Source of the DNA: an uncultured Flavobacteriales bacterium
Lineage (GTDB): Bacteria; Bacteroidota; Bacteroidia; Flavobacteriales_D; Sanyastnellaceae
Length of the DNA: 36,976 nt
NCBI GenBank assembly: GCA_913051865.1
Contig: CAJXHE010000009.1
Location: 1 to 36,976 of the forward strand
Direction: 5' to 3'
In this document: one piece after another, positions 24,052 to 33,093 of the stretch
How positions within the stretch are numbered: the stretch's first letter is position 1
How the letters are laid out: each line of letters starts with the position of its first letter
Notes under the pieces: generated by a model
The model's database searches: none
The model's input: only the letters and a program-made list of their open reading frames with translations
Told to the model about the DNA's origin: nothing
Made by a program: the position numbers and the translations under genes

Positions 24052-26238
24052 ATGTATAAGTTTCTTTTATCTGTGTTTTTATCATGCACATGTCTATCTG
24101 TGAGCTTTGCGCAAACAGGTCACATTGCTATAGAGTGGAATGAACAGGTTTTAGAAGCGATTAGAAACGACTTTGCAAGACCCACTCTTCACGCACGTAA
24201 CCTCATGCATTCCTCTGCAATCATGTACGATTGTTGGGCTGCATATGATACGACATCGTCACAGCAATATTTTTTAGGCAATACGATTGGAGACTTTTCG
24301 ATTGTCTTTGATTTCGACAATTTCGCATCAAACATTCCTGCCAATCCCATGGATAGGATAATGGCTCAAGAGGTTGCGATCAGCTATGGCGTTTATAGAC
24401 TAATTAAGCACAGGTATATGAATTCGCCCCAAGCGGAGTCTACGATGGAAAATATCCGTCTTCAGATGGCACATCAGGGGCTTGACACTTTAGTAGTATC
24501 AACAGATTATTTGAATGATGGGCCTCCGGCTCTTGGAAATTACGTTGCGGAACAAATAATTGCATTTGGTTTACAAGATGGTTCTAATGAGGTTAATGAT
24601 TTTTCAAACCTTTGCTATACACCAAATAACCCCAATATTTTACCAGAAGCTTCAGGTACTGGAGGGATTCTGGATCCGAATAGTTGGCAGCCCGTGGAGT
24701 TGTCAGTTGCAATAGACCAAAGCGGTGAGTTAATTACTGAGGTACCACCATTCTTAGGGCCAGAATGGGGCAATGTGCAAGGATTTGCACTTAGGGATTC
24801 AAATCTGACACAGTTGACACGAGATGCGTGCGTATATGACACCTATCACAATCCAGGACCTCCGGTTTTCATCGACACAACTGTTGCGTCAAATTTTGAT
24901 GAGAGTGATTACAAGTGGGGATTTGGTATGGTCATCAAATGGTCAGAACATCTCGACCCAAATGACGGAGTTATGTGGGATATTTCCCCAGCATCATTGA
25001 AGTATGATGGAGAAACGCCTGCCGTAGAAGATTTTGCATCTTTCTATGATTGGGAGCAGGGAGGATTAGCGAGTTGGCACAATCCAGATGGATCATTCGG
25101 TGGGAATGGACACCAAACAAACCCATTTACAGGTCTTCCCTATGAACCTAATATCATTCCTAGAGGAGATTATGGACGTGTGATAGCAGAATTTTGGGCA
25201 GACGGCCCCGATTCGGAGACCCCTCCTGGGCATTGGTTTACGCTTCTCAACGAATTTATTTTAGAGCCTAATTCTGGATCTCACAGATGGAGAGGTCAAG
25301 GTCCTGTCATTGAAGATCAGGAATTCATTGTTAAATCTTATCTGGCCTTGGCAGGAGCGATGCACGACTGTGCTATTACTGCTTGGAGTAACAAAGGGTA
25401 TTACGATTACATCAGGCCCGTATCTGCCATTCGTTTTATGGCAGAAAAAGGTCAAAGTACGGATCCTTCTCTTCCAAATTATCATCCTGCGGGCCTCCCT
25501 TTGGTGCCAGGCTTTATTGAAATGATTGATGATTCCCATCCGCTTTCTGATTTCGGAGGTGAGGACCATGTTGGTGACATTGCAATCCGTACTTGGAAGG
25601 GGCCAGATTATATTGAAATTCCACAGATTGATGAAGCTGGTGTTGATTGGATTTTGGCTGAGAATTGGTGGCCATATCAACGTCCAAGCTTTGTTACCCC
25701 GCCTTTTGCAGGTTATTTTAGTGGACACAGCGCGTTTTCAAGAGCTGCAGCAGAGCAGTTTGAAATGTTAACAGGTTCAGCTTACTGGCCAGGGGGATTG
25801 GCCGAATGGCCTGTCAACATGAATCAATTTCTCGTCTTTGAAGATGGTCCTTCAATGACCTTTAATCTTCAATGGGCGACCTTTATGGATGCTTCAAACG
25901 AAAGTGCACTTTCTAGAATTTGGGGAGGGATTCATCCGCCAGTTGACGATGCTCCTGCCCGTTATGCCGGTATGATGGCCGGGAAAAACGCGTTTCATTT
26001 TGCCGAGACCATTGTTTTTCCTGAGTTAGCAATGGAATTTGGTGGCACTGGATTTATCCCGAGTGATGTATGTGTGGGTGATTTTAATGCCGACGGCCAA
26101 GTAGGATCATCCGACTTTTTACTCTTCTTATCCGCATACGGTCTTGGGTGGACAGGTGCGTATGATATGGATGACAGTTCTCAAATTGGCGCCTCAGACT
26201 TGTTGATTCTTCTTCAGAAATTTGGCCAAGCCTGTTAG
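24052..26238 (+). CDS. Secreted vanadium-dependent haloperoxidase/PAP2-type protein with dockerin-like C-terminus
   Basis: A 728-residue exported protein (signal peptide about 1-20, cleaved after SFA). The C-terminal PAP2/vanadium-chloroperoxidase fold has YYDYIRPVSAIR near 450, GYFSGHSAFSRAAAEQFE with SGHS near 557, and RIWGGIHPPVDD near 622, the three vanadate/phosphate-binding motifs. The last ~57 residues hold two dockerin-like calcium loops (DFNADGQVGSSDF, DMDDSSQIGASDLLILL), opened by CVGD and ending in Cys, like the arylsulfotransferase. It may oxidise halides or act as a phosphatase; the family includes both. A weak TACCTTTA box lies 26 bp upstream. Function inferred. Confidence 0.85.
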   Translation: MYKFLLSVFLSCTCLSVSFAQTGHIAIEWNEQVLEAIRNDFARPTLHARNLMHSSAIMYDCWAAYDTTSSQQYFLGNTIGDFSIVFDFDNFASNIPANPMDRIMAQEVAISYGVYRLIKHRYMNSPQAESTMENIRLQMAHQGLDTLVVSTDYLNDGPPALGNYVAEQIIAFGLQDGSNEVNDFSNLCYTPNNPNILPEASGTGGILDPNSWQPVELSVAIDQSGELITEVPPFLGPEWGNVQGFALRDSNLTQLTRDACVYDTYHNPGPPVFIDTTVASNFDESDYKWGFGMVIKWSEHLDPNDGVMWDISPASLKYDGETPAVEDFASFYDWEQGGLASWHNPDGSFGGNGHQTNPFTGLPYEPNIIPRGDYGRVIAEFWADGPDSETPPGHWFTLLNEFILEPNSGSHRWRGQGPVIEDQEFIVKSYLALAGAMHDCAITAWSNKGYYDYIRPVSAIRFMAEKGQSTDPSLPNYHPAGLPLVPGFIEMIDDSHPLSDFGGEDHVGDIAIRTWKGPDYIEIPQIDEAGVDWILAENWWPYQRPSFVTPPFAGYFSGHSAFSRAAAEQFEMLTGSAYWPGGLAEWPVNMNQFLVFEDGPSMTFNLQWATFMDASNESALSRIWGGIHPPVDDAPARYAGMMAGKNAFHFAETIVFPELAMEFGGTGFIPSDVCVGDFNADGQVGSSDFLLFLSAYGLGWTGAYDMDDSSQIGASDLLILLQKFGQAC

Positions 26239-26292
26239 GTACGACATGTCCTTTTTTAAATAATCTGCACAGAAAAAAAATAACAAAAGAAG

Positions 26293-26802
26293 ATGAAATT
26301 ATATTCTGAATTATTCAATGTAAGTAAGTACGTCCTTGTTGCTGTTTTATGTATGACCACCATCGGTTGTGATTCTGAAGGGACTGCACCGGATGCGATA
26401 CAAGATATTCCAAAGGAACTTACTGTGGAAGAAATAAATGCCGATCGGGGAGATGCGTGTGAATGTATTGATTCTGCGCTTCTAAAACTCAACGCTTTTC
26501 TTGAAGTCATGACTGAGGATACATATTCTACCAGTAAATCTCTGAATGATGGCCTGTCCCAAACAATGTCTGGATGTATGGCGCCAAAAGGCCAAAGAGA
26601 AGCAGACCTTGCTTGGTCAGAAGCAATCTCTAAGTGCGAATCATTTGTACAAGTAAGGGAAGCGATGTTTCAAGTGAGAGAGCGAGCACTTGTTTTAAAA
26701 GATATCGAACAAGACGAATACGCAAATAAATCAAAAGACTCCCAAGGTATGGGGGCAGCTGGGATTCTTGATAGACTTCGTGACGGTACTCAGGGTAATT
26801 AG
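26293..26802 (+). CDS. Putative lipoprotein of unknown function
   Basis: A 169-residue protein whose hydrophobic N-terminus ends in a lipobox-like TIGC (Cys26), so an envelope lipoprotein is likely. The mature part is acidic and mostly helical, with a DACECIDSALLKLN segment and a Cys in SGCMAP, plus a C-terminal Lys/Asp-rich tail. I recognise no family. It starts 54 bp after the haloperoxidase gene and converges with xseB, overlapping it by 4 bp. Confidence 0.7.
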   Translation: MKLYSELFNVSKYVLVAVLCMTTIGCDSEGTAPDAIQDIPKELTVEEINADRGDACECIDSALLKLNAFLEVMTEDTYSTSKSLNDGLSQTMSGCMAPKGQREADLAWSEAISKCESFVQVREAMFQVRERALVLKDIEQDEYANKSKDSQGMGAAGILDRLRDGTQGN

Positions 26803-27026
26803 TCGCCTAAACCCAATTTTACGATAATGTCTTCTACTTCCTTTTGAGTCGTTCGTAAACGAGAATTACATGCTTCTAACAGTTCTGAAGCCCGCTTTAT
26901 AGACGTCGTCAAATCGTCAATGGACAGGGTTTCATCCTGCAAAGCACTCAATATTTCCTGTAATTCCATCAACGCTTCGTCATACTTGAGATCCTTGACT
27001 GGTTTTGGGGTGTTATTTTTTGCCAT
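26799..27026 (-). CDS. xseB: Exodeoxyribonuclease VII small subunit
   Basis: A 75-residue subunit of exonuclease VII, which degrades single-stranded DNA. The family motif YDEALMELQEILSALQDETLSIDDL and the following helix RASELLEACNSRL are clear. It starts inside the 3' end of xseA (14-bp overlap), showing translational coupling, and ends overlapping the lipoprotein gene on the other strand by 4 bp. Length is normal. Confidence 0.95.
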   Translation of the reverse strand: MAKNNTPKPVKDLKYDEALMELQEILSALQDETLSIDDLTTSIKRASELLEACNSRLRTTQKEVEDIIVKLGLGD

Positions 27027-28305
27027 GTTCGGTTTTGTGATGAATGTTTTTTACTTCTGCTTCAATCGAGCCCAAGTGAAACTCAATTTCTATGGTGTCA
27101 CCTTTTTTGACTTTACGTGTGTCACTGATCGCTTTCTCGTGATGTCTTACAATACTGAATCCTCTGGCGAGCGTTCGGCTCGGCTTCAATAATTCCATTG
27201 TCGAAGCCAAGCCAAGTAATGTTTCATTCTTCCGCTCTAGAATTCGAACCAACTCTCTGTTTAGATCCAATTTTAACGTGTCGAATAGTCTTTTTCTTGA
27301 AGTCAAAATTCTGCTCGGCAGATCTCGAAGAATAATCCTTGCACCACTTAGGATTGTTGCTTCTCGATGTATGACTGTTTTACTTCGACTCCCTACCCGT
27401 GTTGCAATGTCAACTAAAGTTGAAGAAAATGAATTTGTCCGATCCACTATAAAGTCTCCGACATCTGTGGGCGTTTTAAAGTCTCTGTTCGCCACTAAAT
27501 CAGCCAGACTGAAGTCGGATTCATGTCCGATACCTGTAAGAACGGGGACTTGAAGTGTACTGATGTCAATGGCAAGGGTGTAGTCGTTAAAACAATCAAG
27601 ATCCATTGGAGACCCTCCGCCTCTCAAAATAACGATCACGTCTGGATGTTCTTTGTCTGCTTGTAGAATCGCTTTAGACAGTTGTTTTGGCGCATCCACG
27701 CCCTGAACAGCTGTTGCGTACACCTTTATGTCATATTTGAATAAAAAATCGTTGTCGATCACATGTTTTACAAAATCTCTAAATCCTGCTGTTCCTGGAG
27801 AACCTATGAGCGCAATTTTTTGAATAACTAAAGGGAGTGGGAGTGACGCATTGAGCAGGTGAATCCCCTCTTTTTTTATTTTTAAAATGGCCTCCGCCTT
27901 TCGGCGTTCCAATTCGCCAAGCATAAAGGACAAATCAATTGCGTCAATTAACACGCTGAGTCCATGTACCTCATGAAAGGTTACACTGCATTTAAAAACG
28001 ATTTCACTTCCAACCTGTAAAACAGATTCAGCTGATTCCCCCAATTCTTTTTTAATCTTTTCAAAAGTACTGCGCCAAATATTTCCTTTTATCGCAGCTT
28101 GCTGAACGCCATTAGTTTCTTCAACAAGATCCAGATATGCATGTCCAGTTCTACTGACAGTGATTTTTGCAATCTCTGCCCTTACCCAAAAGCTCGCATG
28201 TCCCGTCTTACTTTCAAGTGTATTTTTTATACTCTTATTCAGTTGGTATAAAGAAAATACTTTCTTGTCTGCAGTCTTGTCTAAGATGGGATGACTACTT
28301 TCCAT
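27013..28305 (-). CDS. xseA: Exodeoxyribonuclease VII large subunit
   Basis: A 430-residue catalytic subunit. The N-terminal OB-fold region (ASFWVRAEIAKITVSRTGHAYLDLVEE) is followed by the catalytic core with LPLVIQKIALIGSPGTAGFRDF, PDVIVILRGGGSPMDLDCFNDY and VPVLTGIGHESDFSLADLVANRDFKTPT, then a coiled-coil C-terminal part and the closing TLARGFSIVRHHEKAI segment. It overlaps the choice-of-anchor gene upstream by 25 bp and xseB downstream by 14 bp, so the three may be transcribed together. Confidence 0.96.
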   Translation of the reverse strand: MESSHPILDKTADKKVFSLYQLNKSIKNTLESKTGHASFWVRAEIAKITVSRTGHAYLDLVEETNGVQQAAIKGNIWRSTFEKIKKELGESAESVLQVGSEIVFKCSVTFHEVHGLSVLIDAIDLSFMLGELERRKAEAILKIKKEGIHLLNASLPLPLVIQKIALIGSPGTAGFRDFVKHVIDNDFLFKYDIKVYATAVQGVDAPKQLSKAILQADKEHPDVIVILRGGGSPMDLDCFNDYTLAIDISTLQVPVLTGIGHESDFSLADLVANRDFKTPTDVGDFIVDRTNSFSSTLVDIATRVGSRSKTVIHREATILSGARIILRDLPSRILTSRKRLFDTLKLDLNRELVRILERKNETLLGLASTMELLKPSRTLARGFSIVRHHEKAISDTRKVKKGDTIEIEFHLGSIEAEVKNIHHKTEHGKK

Positions 28306-29096
28306 GTTTGAGTCGCGAATTTGTATTTATTCTGATCGTGGGGTGTAAAATGAATGATCTTTAGGCCACGACTCATTTGATTTGTCTCAACATTGATTGT
28401 TTCATTTGAAAAGACCTCTCTGGTAAAGTTTTGACGCCCACTGATGTCAAAAATCACAATCGTCCCATCAACTTTTGGGTTTAATATAACCCCGGTGGAT
28501 GTTGCGATTGGTTGATTCATGATGGTGTTTTCTTCAATACCGATACTGCTGCTTTCAGTAAGAGAAAGCGCTGTTTCATCGTGACCATCTCCCCAGTTTT
28601 GATTTTGGAGGTTAGCGGCGATGCCAGACATAAAGAACCCCACATCTCCACTTCCTACATCAGGGGCACTCCACGTCGCTGTAAATATTCCTGTCGTACT
28701 TGGTGTGCTATGCTCCACGATATGGCGGTCACCGACTGCTTCTATCTGAACTGCATCGCCAGGGTTAGAAAATTCTCCTGCGTTTGAACCATCAGTTAGG
28801 ATTGAAGTGGCTTGAAAACCAAATCCAGCCGCGCCATTTCCTGAGACAAAAAAGTTCACCTCATAATTCTCGCCTGGGATATACGCTGTTATTTCTTCTC
28901 CGCTCGTGTTGAAAACAGAGATCGAGGTTGATGCGGTTATTGAACCTGGAGAATGACATAGTACGCAAGACTCAGAAGAGCCTGGAGCTCCTGTACGGTC
29001 TTGGTCTTGCGCTTCTGCGACACCGTTAGAACTAGACATCAATCCGATCGAGAGAATAGTGATGCAAAAAAACGAAATAATCAAATTGTTTTTCAT
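28281..29096 (-). CDS. Secreted choice-of-anchor V domain protein with CxxCH motif and T9SS C-terminus
   Basis: A 271-residue exported protein. After the signal peptide, TGAPG and a CVLCH motif (44-48) precede a beta domain with IPGENYEVNF and GAAGFGFQATSI, the pattern of the choice-of-anchor V (reelin-like) domain in Bacteroidota. The CVLCH motif could attach haem c or bind metal. The last ~75 residues (STGVILNPKVDGTIVIFDISGRQ ... KVVIPS) look like a T9SS sorting domain. It precedes xseA on the same strand with a 25-bp overlap. Surface location is inferred. Confidence 0.85.
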   Translation of the reverse strand: MKNNLIISFFCITILSIGLMSSSNGVAEAQDQDRTGAPGSSESCVLCHSPGSITASTSISVFNTSGEEITAYIPGENYEVNFFVSGNGAAGFGFQATSILTDGSNAGEFSNPGDAVQIEAVGDRHIVEHSTPSTTGIFTATWSAPDVGSGDVGFFMSGIAANLQNQNWGDGHDETALSLTESSSIGIEENTIMNQPIATSTGVILNPKVDGTIVIFDISGRQNFTREVFSNETINVETNQMSRGLKIIHFTPHDQNKYKFATQTWKVVIPS

Positions 29097-29202
29097 TGTA
29101 CGAAATTACGATATTAATCAAATAAAGCAACCCCAATAGAAGTGGTTCGTTATACATAAAGGTGTAGTTATCTTTACTGTTGTAAATCTCACGTTAATTT
29201 AA

Positions 29203-29997
29203 ATGCTTCCACAAAAAGATTTTCATCATAAAAAAGTTGCGCTTCCTTCCAACGAGGACGTCCTATATGCGCGTTCAATTCAAGGAATGTTAGCGCCTAC
29301 AGATGAAGAGTTAAATGAACTCTTTCCGGATTTAGCTGTTTATGATAAGCCATTTGGTTATTTAAGCGGAGACTTTCTATTTGCCCGTAAAAAGAAGGAT
29401 CTGACTTTTTTGGCTGTGTGTGATTGTACTGGGCACGGTATTAGTGCTGCACTCATGACTGTGCTGGCAAGGGAGAAGTTGGCGCATGCATTTGACAAAT
29501 CGATTGGACCCGCTCATCTGTTGACCCGTCTTGATGAAAAGTTTAGAAGATCGATCTTAAGGGGTGATAAAGGCAGATTAATGAGAGCAGGCGCTGGAAT
29601 GGATTTGGCGGTTGTTGCTTTTAATCATGACAGAAAATCATTGAGGTTTGCAGGAGCAAGAAGGCCTCTTTGGATTGTCAGAGATGGAGCGTTGTTAGAA
29701 TACAAAGGCACGCCCAGGTCGATTGGTGGTAATTATTGGAGAGATGATGTTTTTGTTGAAACGACAATTCCCGTTAAGCCTCACGATTTGGTTTACATCT
29801 TTACGGACGGTCTGGCTGATCAGTTTGGCGGGTTAAAGGATAAAAAACTGATGACAAGTGGGTTGCGTAAACTGATTCTTGAAGCGTCTGAACTTCCGAT
29901 TAAAGACCAAGCTTCATTTATCTCTGATCGAATGAATCATTGGCAATCAAATTATGACCCCACAGACGATCAGATGCTGGCGGTATTCAAAATATAA
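29203..29997 (+). CDS. SpoIIE/PP2C-type serine phosphatase (SiaA-like)
   Basis: A 264-residue soluble phosphatase without a membrane or sensor domain. The PP2C metal site is complete: SGDF (Asp57), CDCTGHGISAALM (Asp74), FTDGLADQFGG near 204, and PTDDQM near 257. Such enzymes dephosphorylate anti-sigma-factor antagonists or SiaC-like proteins. A SiaB-like kinase lies 23 kb away in the window, a natural counterpart, but no substrate protein (SiaC/STAS) is seen next to either gene. It converges with the 60-residue gene, overlapping it by 11 bp. Confidence 0.9.
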   Translation: MLPQKDFHHKKVALPSNEDVLYARSIQGMLAPTDEELNELFPDLAVYDKPFGYLSGDFLFARKKKDLTFLAVCDCTGHGISAALMTVLAREKLAHAFDKSIGPAHLLTRLDEKFRRSILRGDKGRLMRAGAGMDLAVVAFNHDRKSLRFAGARRPLWIVRDGALLEYKGTPRSIGGNYWRDDVFVETTIPVKPHDLVYIFTDGLADQFGGLKDKKLMTSGLRKLILEASELPIKDQASFISDRMNHWQSNYDPTDDQMLAVFKI

Positions 29998-30169
29998 TTT
30001 TCACGCCTTTTTTTTTCGCAGCGTCCAGGTATTTATACGTTACAAATATTTTCCAGCCCACGATCCCCTTTTCTAAATGAGATAGTTTTTCTAGATTTTG
30101 TTTTTTATAAAATTTAGGCAATACTGTTTTATTTAACCTGCTGAGTAAAGTCAGTAAAAAGTAATTCAT
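29987..30169 (-). CDS. Small conserved Bacteroidota protein (60 aa)
   Basis: MNYFLLTLLSRLNKTVLPKF then a KLSHLEKGIVGWKIFVT segment. I recall short flavobacterial proteins with the same pattern (a LNKxxLP motif and an AIxGWKxxVT core), some labelled SsrA-binding protein although they lack the SmpB fold. The start ATG overlaps the stop of the upstream gene as ATGA, which supports a real, co-translated gene. Basic, with an amphipathic or membrane-associated N-terminus. Function unknown. Confidence 0.7.
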   Translation of the reverse strand: MNYFLLTLLSRLNKTVLPKFYKKQNLEKLSHLEKGIVGWKIFVTYKYLDAAKKKGVKIIF

Positions 30170-30717
30170 GATTGTTTCTTTTCTCCAGAAAAACTCTCCG
30201 CTTTGTACTTAAAGAGAATATTGAAGGTGGTTAACGATCCATATATTCGGGTAATATACTGTTGAAGTTTGATTTTATCTTGATTGTCTAATTTGTCTTC
30301 GGCATTCACCTGTTGCTCTAAAACTCTTAGTCGATCTCGTACCATCACTATTTTGTGGAAAAATGTTTCAACAGGTATTTCTTTCGTTTGCAATTCTGAA
30401 TCTTTTGGCTTTAGAACCATTGTCCCACCAAGCCATTTGTCACCCAATTGAATAGGCTGAGGTTCAAAATGTGTTGTTAATTCAGTTAGTTTGTCATCGA
30501 ATACAGCTTCTACCGCTTCGATAATGTCACTTAAATCTGGTTTTGGATGATCTCCCTTTGAAGGTTCAATAATTGTAAACCCATTATAATCTACTCCAAG
30601 TTCCTTCTCTCCTAACTCTTTGAAATAAATCCTGAAGTATTCCCCTTCTTTTCCAAAGATGACCCCTTCTCCGAAGGTTGGGTGGTCAATTTTCGCGCCT
30701 ATTCCTAACATGCTCAT
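30166..30717 (-). CDS. Conserved protein with TFGEG-type N-terminal domain, unknown function
   Basis: A 183-residue cytoplasmic protein. The first ~60 residues (IGAKIDHPTFGEGVIFGKEGEYFRIYF) resemble small SH3-like barrels with the H-xx-FGxGxV pattern found in UvrD/CarD-type accessory domains. The rest is helical with a possible coiled coil (VRDRLRVLEQQVNAEDKL), which may mediate oligomerisation. I do not recognise the full-length family. Its end overlaps the 60-residue gene by 4 bp, forming a two-gene unit. ATG 30711 is an equally good start. Confidence 0.75.
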   Translation of the reverse strand: MSMLGIGAKIDHPTFGEGVIFGKEGEYFRIYFKELGEKELGVDYNGFTIIEPSKGDHPKPDLSDIIEAVEAVFDDKLTELTTHFEPQPIQLGDKWLGGTMVLKPKDSELQTKEIPVETFFHKIVMVRDRLRVLEQQVNAEDKLDNQDKIKLQQYITRIYGSLTTFNILFKYKAESFSGEKKQS

Positions 30718-30849
30718 TGTTTTTTTTAAATTTATTCAACACACTGACAATTTGTTCTGTTTCATTCCATGTCGTTTCAACAGTCGGACGTGAGCAATTA
30801 TATCGTTTGTATCAAATCTGTCGAGTCCCAAGATAGAACTTTGACAGTT

Positions 30850-31686
30850 ATGACTATAAACATAAATCGTAAATTTAGGTGGGACAGGGTCGTGGTGATT
30901 TTGATTGTCTTTGTATGTTGTTCAAGTGGAATGGTGGCGTTAGTTGGCGAAAACGATGAATTGCCTTCGAGACCTAAGTCATTGTCACACCCTGAACCAC
31001 TTCAAAGCGTCAAAGGATATATTATCCCAAATAAAACACTCGCCATTGGTACAAGTTCAACCAAAGCAGATGATGTGTTGCCTCAACCTGCGGTTTCCCT
31101 CGATGATAAATCACCCAATTTGGGTTCACTGCCCCCTTGCAGTTGTTGTAAAAAGACCCTTCATATTTCTAAAAACCCATATACCCGCCACCAGGCTGCT
31201 GCGAGATCTCTGCCAAATAGTTTTTTTGTCAAAAATGAAGCTGAATTAAACTACGGTCTCAACCAAAACAAATTGGTCAATGTATATGATGGCAGAGGGT
31301 ATAGAATCGGCCGTCTTACACACAGTAAAGCGATGCTTCTTCCTGAAGTCCGTTCACTGTTAGAGGAAATGGGGAATGACTATGCAGATGCTTTAGAGGG
31401 GACTGATTCTGAAGGAACGGTTTTTAGAGTAACCTCCATGACAAGGACACATGATCAGCAGAAAAAGCTAACAAGAAGCAACAGAAACGCCACGCGTGGG
31501 AAATCAACGCACAGTTATGGCGCTTCATTTGACATCGCGTTTATGGATAGAGCGAATTCAAAGGCGAATTGTAACCGACCTACACGTGAGATTCAAAAAC
31601 TTCTTCTTCGATATCAAAAAGAGGGTAGAATACTCATCATCCCAGAAAGAGGGTGTATGCATATCACTTTATTAAGGGTGAACTAA
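30850..31686 (+). CDS. DUF5715-like peptidase (M15-like) with N-terminal membrane segment
   Basis: From ATG 30850, 278 residues. After a signal anchor (about 13-33) and a low-complexity linker comes a C-terminal domain with RVTSMTRTHDQQKKL (near 193), STHSYGASFDIAF (near 220) and a CMHITL end (near 270). The His-x6-Asp and final His match a D-Ala-D-Ala carboxypeptidase-like zinc site, as in DUF5715 proteins, so a peptidoglycan role is likely. An earlier ATG at 30769 would add 27 residues before the membrane segment and is less likely. It converges with the hydrolase gene, overlapping it by 15 bp. Confidence 0.8.
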   Translation: MTININRKFRWDRVVVILIVFVCCSSGMVALVGENDELPSRPKSLSHPEPLQSVKGYIIPNKTLAIGTSSTKADDVLPQPAVSLDDKSPNLGSLPPCSCCKKTLHISKNPYTRHQAAARSLPNSFFVKNEAELNYGLNQNKLVNVYDGRGYRIGRLTHSKAMLLPEVRSLLEEMGNDYADALEGTDSEGTVFRVTSMTRTHDQQKKLTRSNRNATRGKSTHSYGASFDIAFMDRANSKANCNRPTREIQKLLLRYQKEGRILIIPERGCMHITLLRVN

Positions 31687-33087
31687 AACTCTTTTCATTC
31701 CCCAATTGTCCGTCTTTATGAAGTAGATGCCTTCGGCGTTTGAGGAGAAGTTCACTTGTAACCCAGACCCTGAATGGATTGTTCGGCCTGTAATGTCCAC
31801 AACCTCCCACTTTACACTTGAGGGCAATCCTGCAATCACAGTTGCCCCATTTACGCTTGGATTTGGAGCGATAGTCCATGACTCATGAGTGGTTTCCCCC
31901 ACAAACCCTGTTTCACAATCAACGGAGAAGTCTTGCATCCACAGCATGCCTTCAAATATTGCAGGGCCGGCACAATCGCCGTGGTCTAGAGGACCGCCGT
32001 TTGAACTAGATACATTTAAGGCGCCATTTTCATTCATCCAGGCTTCGGCAACAAGTGCATTTTGATAAAACACCTGCTCATCTTGTGTACAGTAGTACAT
32101 TTTAAGTGGTGTTTGAGGCACCCACTCGTAAACATCATTGTCTTGTGCCGCAATGTTAAAAGGGTGGGTAGGGTCACCAGTAATTTCATCAACCAGACCT
32201 GGCTGAATAAGGTCTTCTAACAGAAATGGCAGGTAGTCATTAATTTCTCCGGCTGATATTTCCCCATTGAACATCCCCGGTAAATCACTTGCATAGGGTT
32301 CTTGGAAAACCTCACTTAAATCTTCATACAGGTTTCCGTAATAGCTGTTCCATCCGATGATGTTGTACGCCAAATATGCAGGATTAGAATAGCTGGTGTT
32401 TTCAAAAATCTGTATAAACTGTGTTCCTGAGATGTCATAAGGGCCACTTAATGGCGTTGATGCAGTGAGCGGGTATACATCTGAATAATTGGTCTCAAGT
32501 TCCCGAGAAAAGGCCATTGAGGCATGTCCTCCCTGAGAATATCCTGTAGAAAAGAATTCTCCATTGAAGCTATATCCCAATTCCTCACCGAGGGTTTCTG
32601 CAGCTTGAATGAGGTAGACGCCTGCGTCGGCTTCACTTTGTGCATGCACGTAAGGGTGCATTAATTCAGAAGTGCCTAGACCAACATAATCTGGCATAAG
32701 AACGATGAATCCTGGGCTCGACATTAAAAATCCAAATTGCCCTTCACCGGAGAGAAATGATGGTGCATCTGTACGCTTAAAAATTGTACCATGCATGTAT
32801 GTTAGCACGGGCAAAGAACATGCCTCGTCTACTCCTTGTGGGACAAATAAGGCGCCGCTTACTGAAATGGTGCTGTCTAAATATGGCATGTCATAAGTCA
32901 CGCGATAGGCATCAACGCCATATTCGGCGGTGTATGCATTTGAGGGGATTCCGAAAAACCCAGCGATGTCTGATATCTCAGCAGAGCTGTATGAAGCTAA
33001 TTCCTCTGTTGTTTGAGCAAATGTGCTCAAAGAAAGTGAAGTAAAGCAGATTACAGAAGCAAGAAAGAATTTATTCGAAAGTGTCAT
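31672..33087 (-). CDS. Secreted alpha/beta hydrolase (secretory-lipase-like) with T9SS C-terminus
   Basis: A 471-residue exported hydrolase: signal peptide (about 1-24), then an alpha/beta fold with the nucleophile motif GYSQGGHAS (Ser184), an oxyanion-type MHGT segment, and a late GPLDHGDCAG that could hold the catalytic His. This layout is close to secretory lipases/esterases. The C-terminal ~75 residues (IAPNPSVNGATV ... DITGRTIHSG ... MKRVLVHP) are a classical T9SS type A sorting domain. The frame's TTG at 33096 lies inside a promoter box, so ATG 33087 is preferred. It lies downstream of lpdA with a 12-bp gap. Confidence 0.9.
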   Translation of the reverse strand: MTLSNKFFLASVICFTSLSLSTFAQTTEELASYSSAEISDIAGFFGIPSNAYTAEYGVDAYRVTYDMPYLDSTISVSGALFVPQGVDEACSLPVLTYMHGTIFKRTDAPSFLSGEGQFGFLMSSPGFIVLMPDYVGLGTSELMHPYVHAQSEADAGVYLIQAAETLGEELGYSFNGEFFSTGYSQGGHASMAFSRELETNYSDVYPLTASTPLSGPYDISGTQFIQIFENTSYSNPAYLAYNIIGWNSYYGNLYEDLSEVFQEPYASDLPGMFNGEISAGEINDYLPFLLEDLIQPGLVDEITGDPTHPFNIAAQDNDVYEWVPQTPLKMYYCTQDEQVFYQNALVAEAWMNENGALNVSSSNGGPLDHGDCAGPAIFEGMLWMQDFSVDCETGFVGETTHESWTIAPNPSVNGATVIAGLPSSVKWEVVDITGRTIHSGSGLQVNFSSNAEGIYFIKTDNWGMKRVLVHP

Positions 33088-33093
33088 AATTGT

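Noticed and set aside
25261-25728. 155-codon minus-strand frame inside the haloperoxidase gene
   Set aside because: The sense strand there encodes the conserved vanadate-binding motifs. The antisense product has no recognisable domain.
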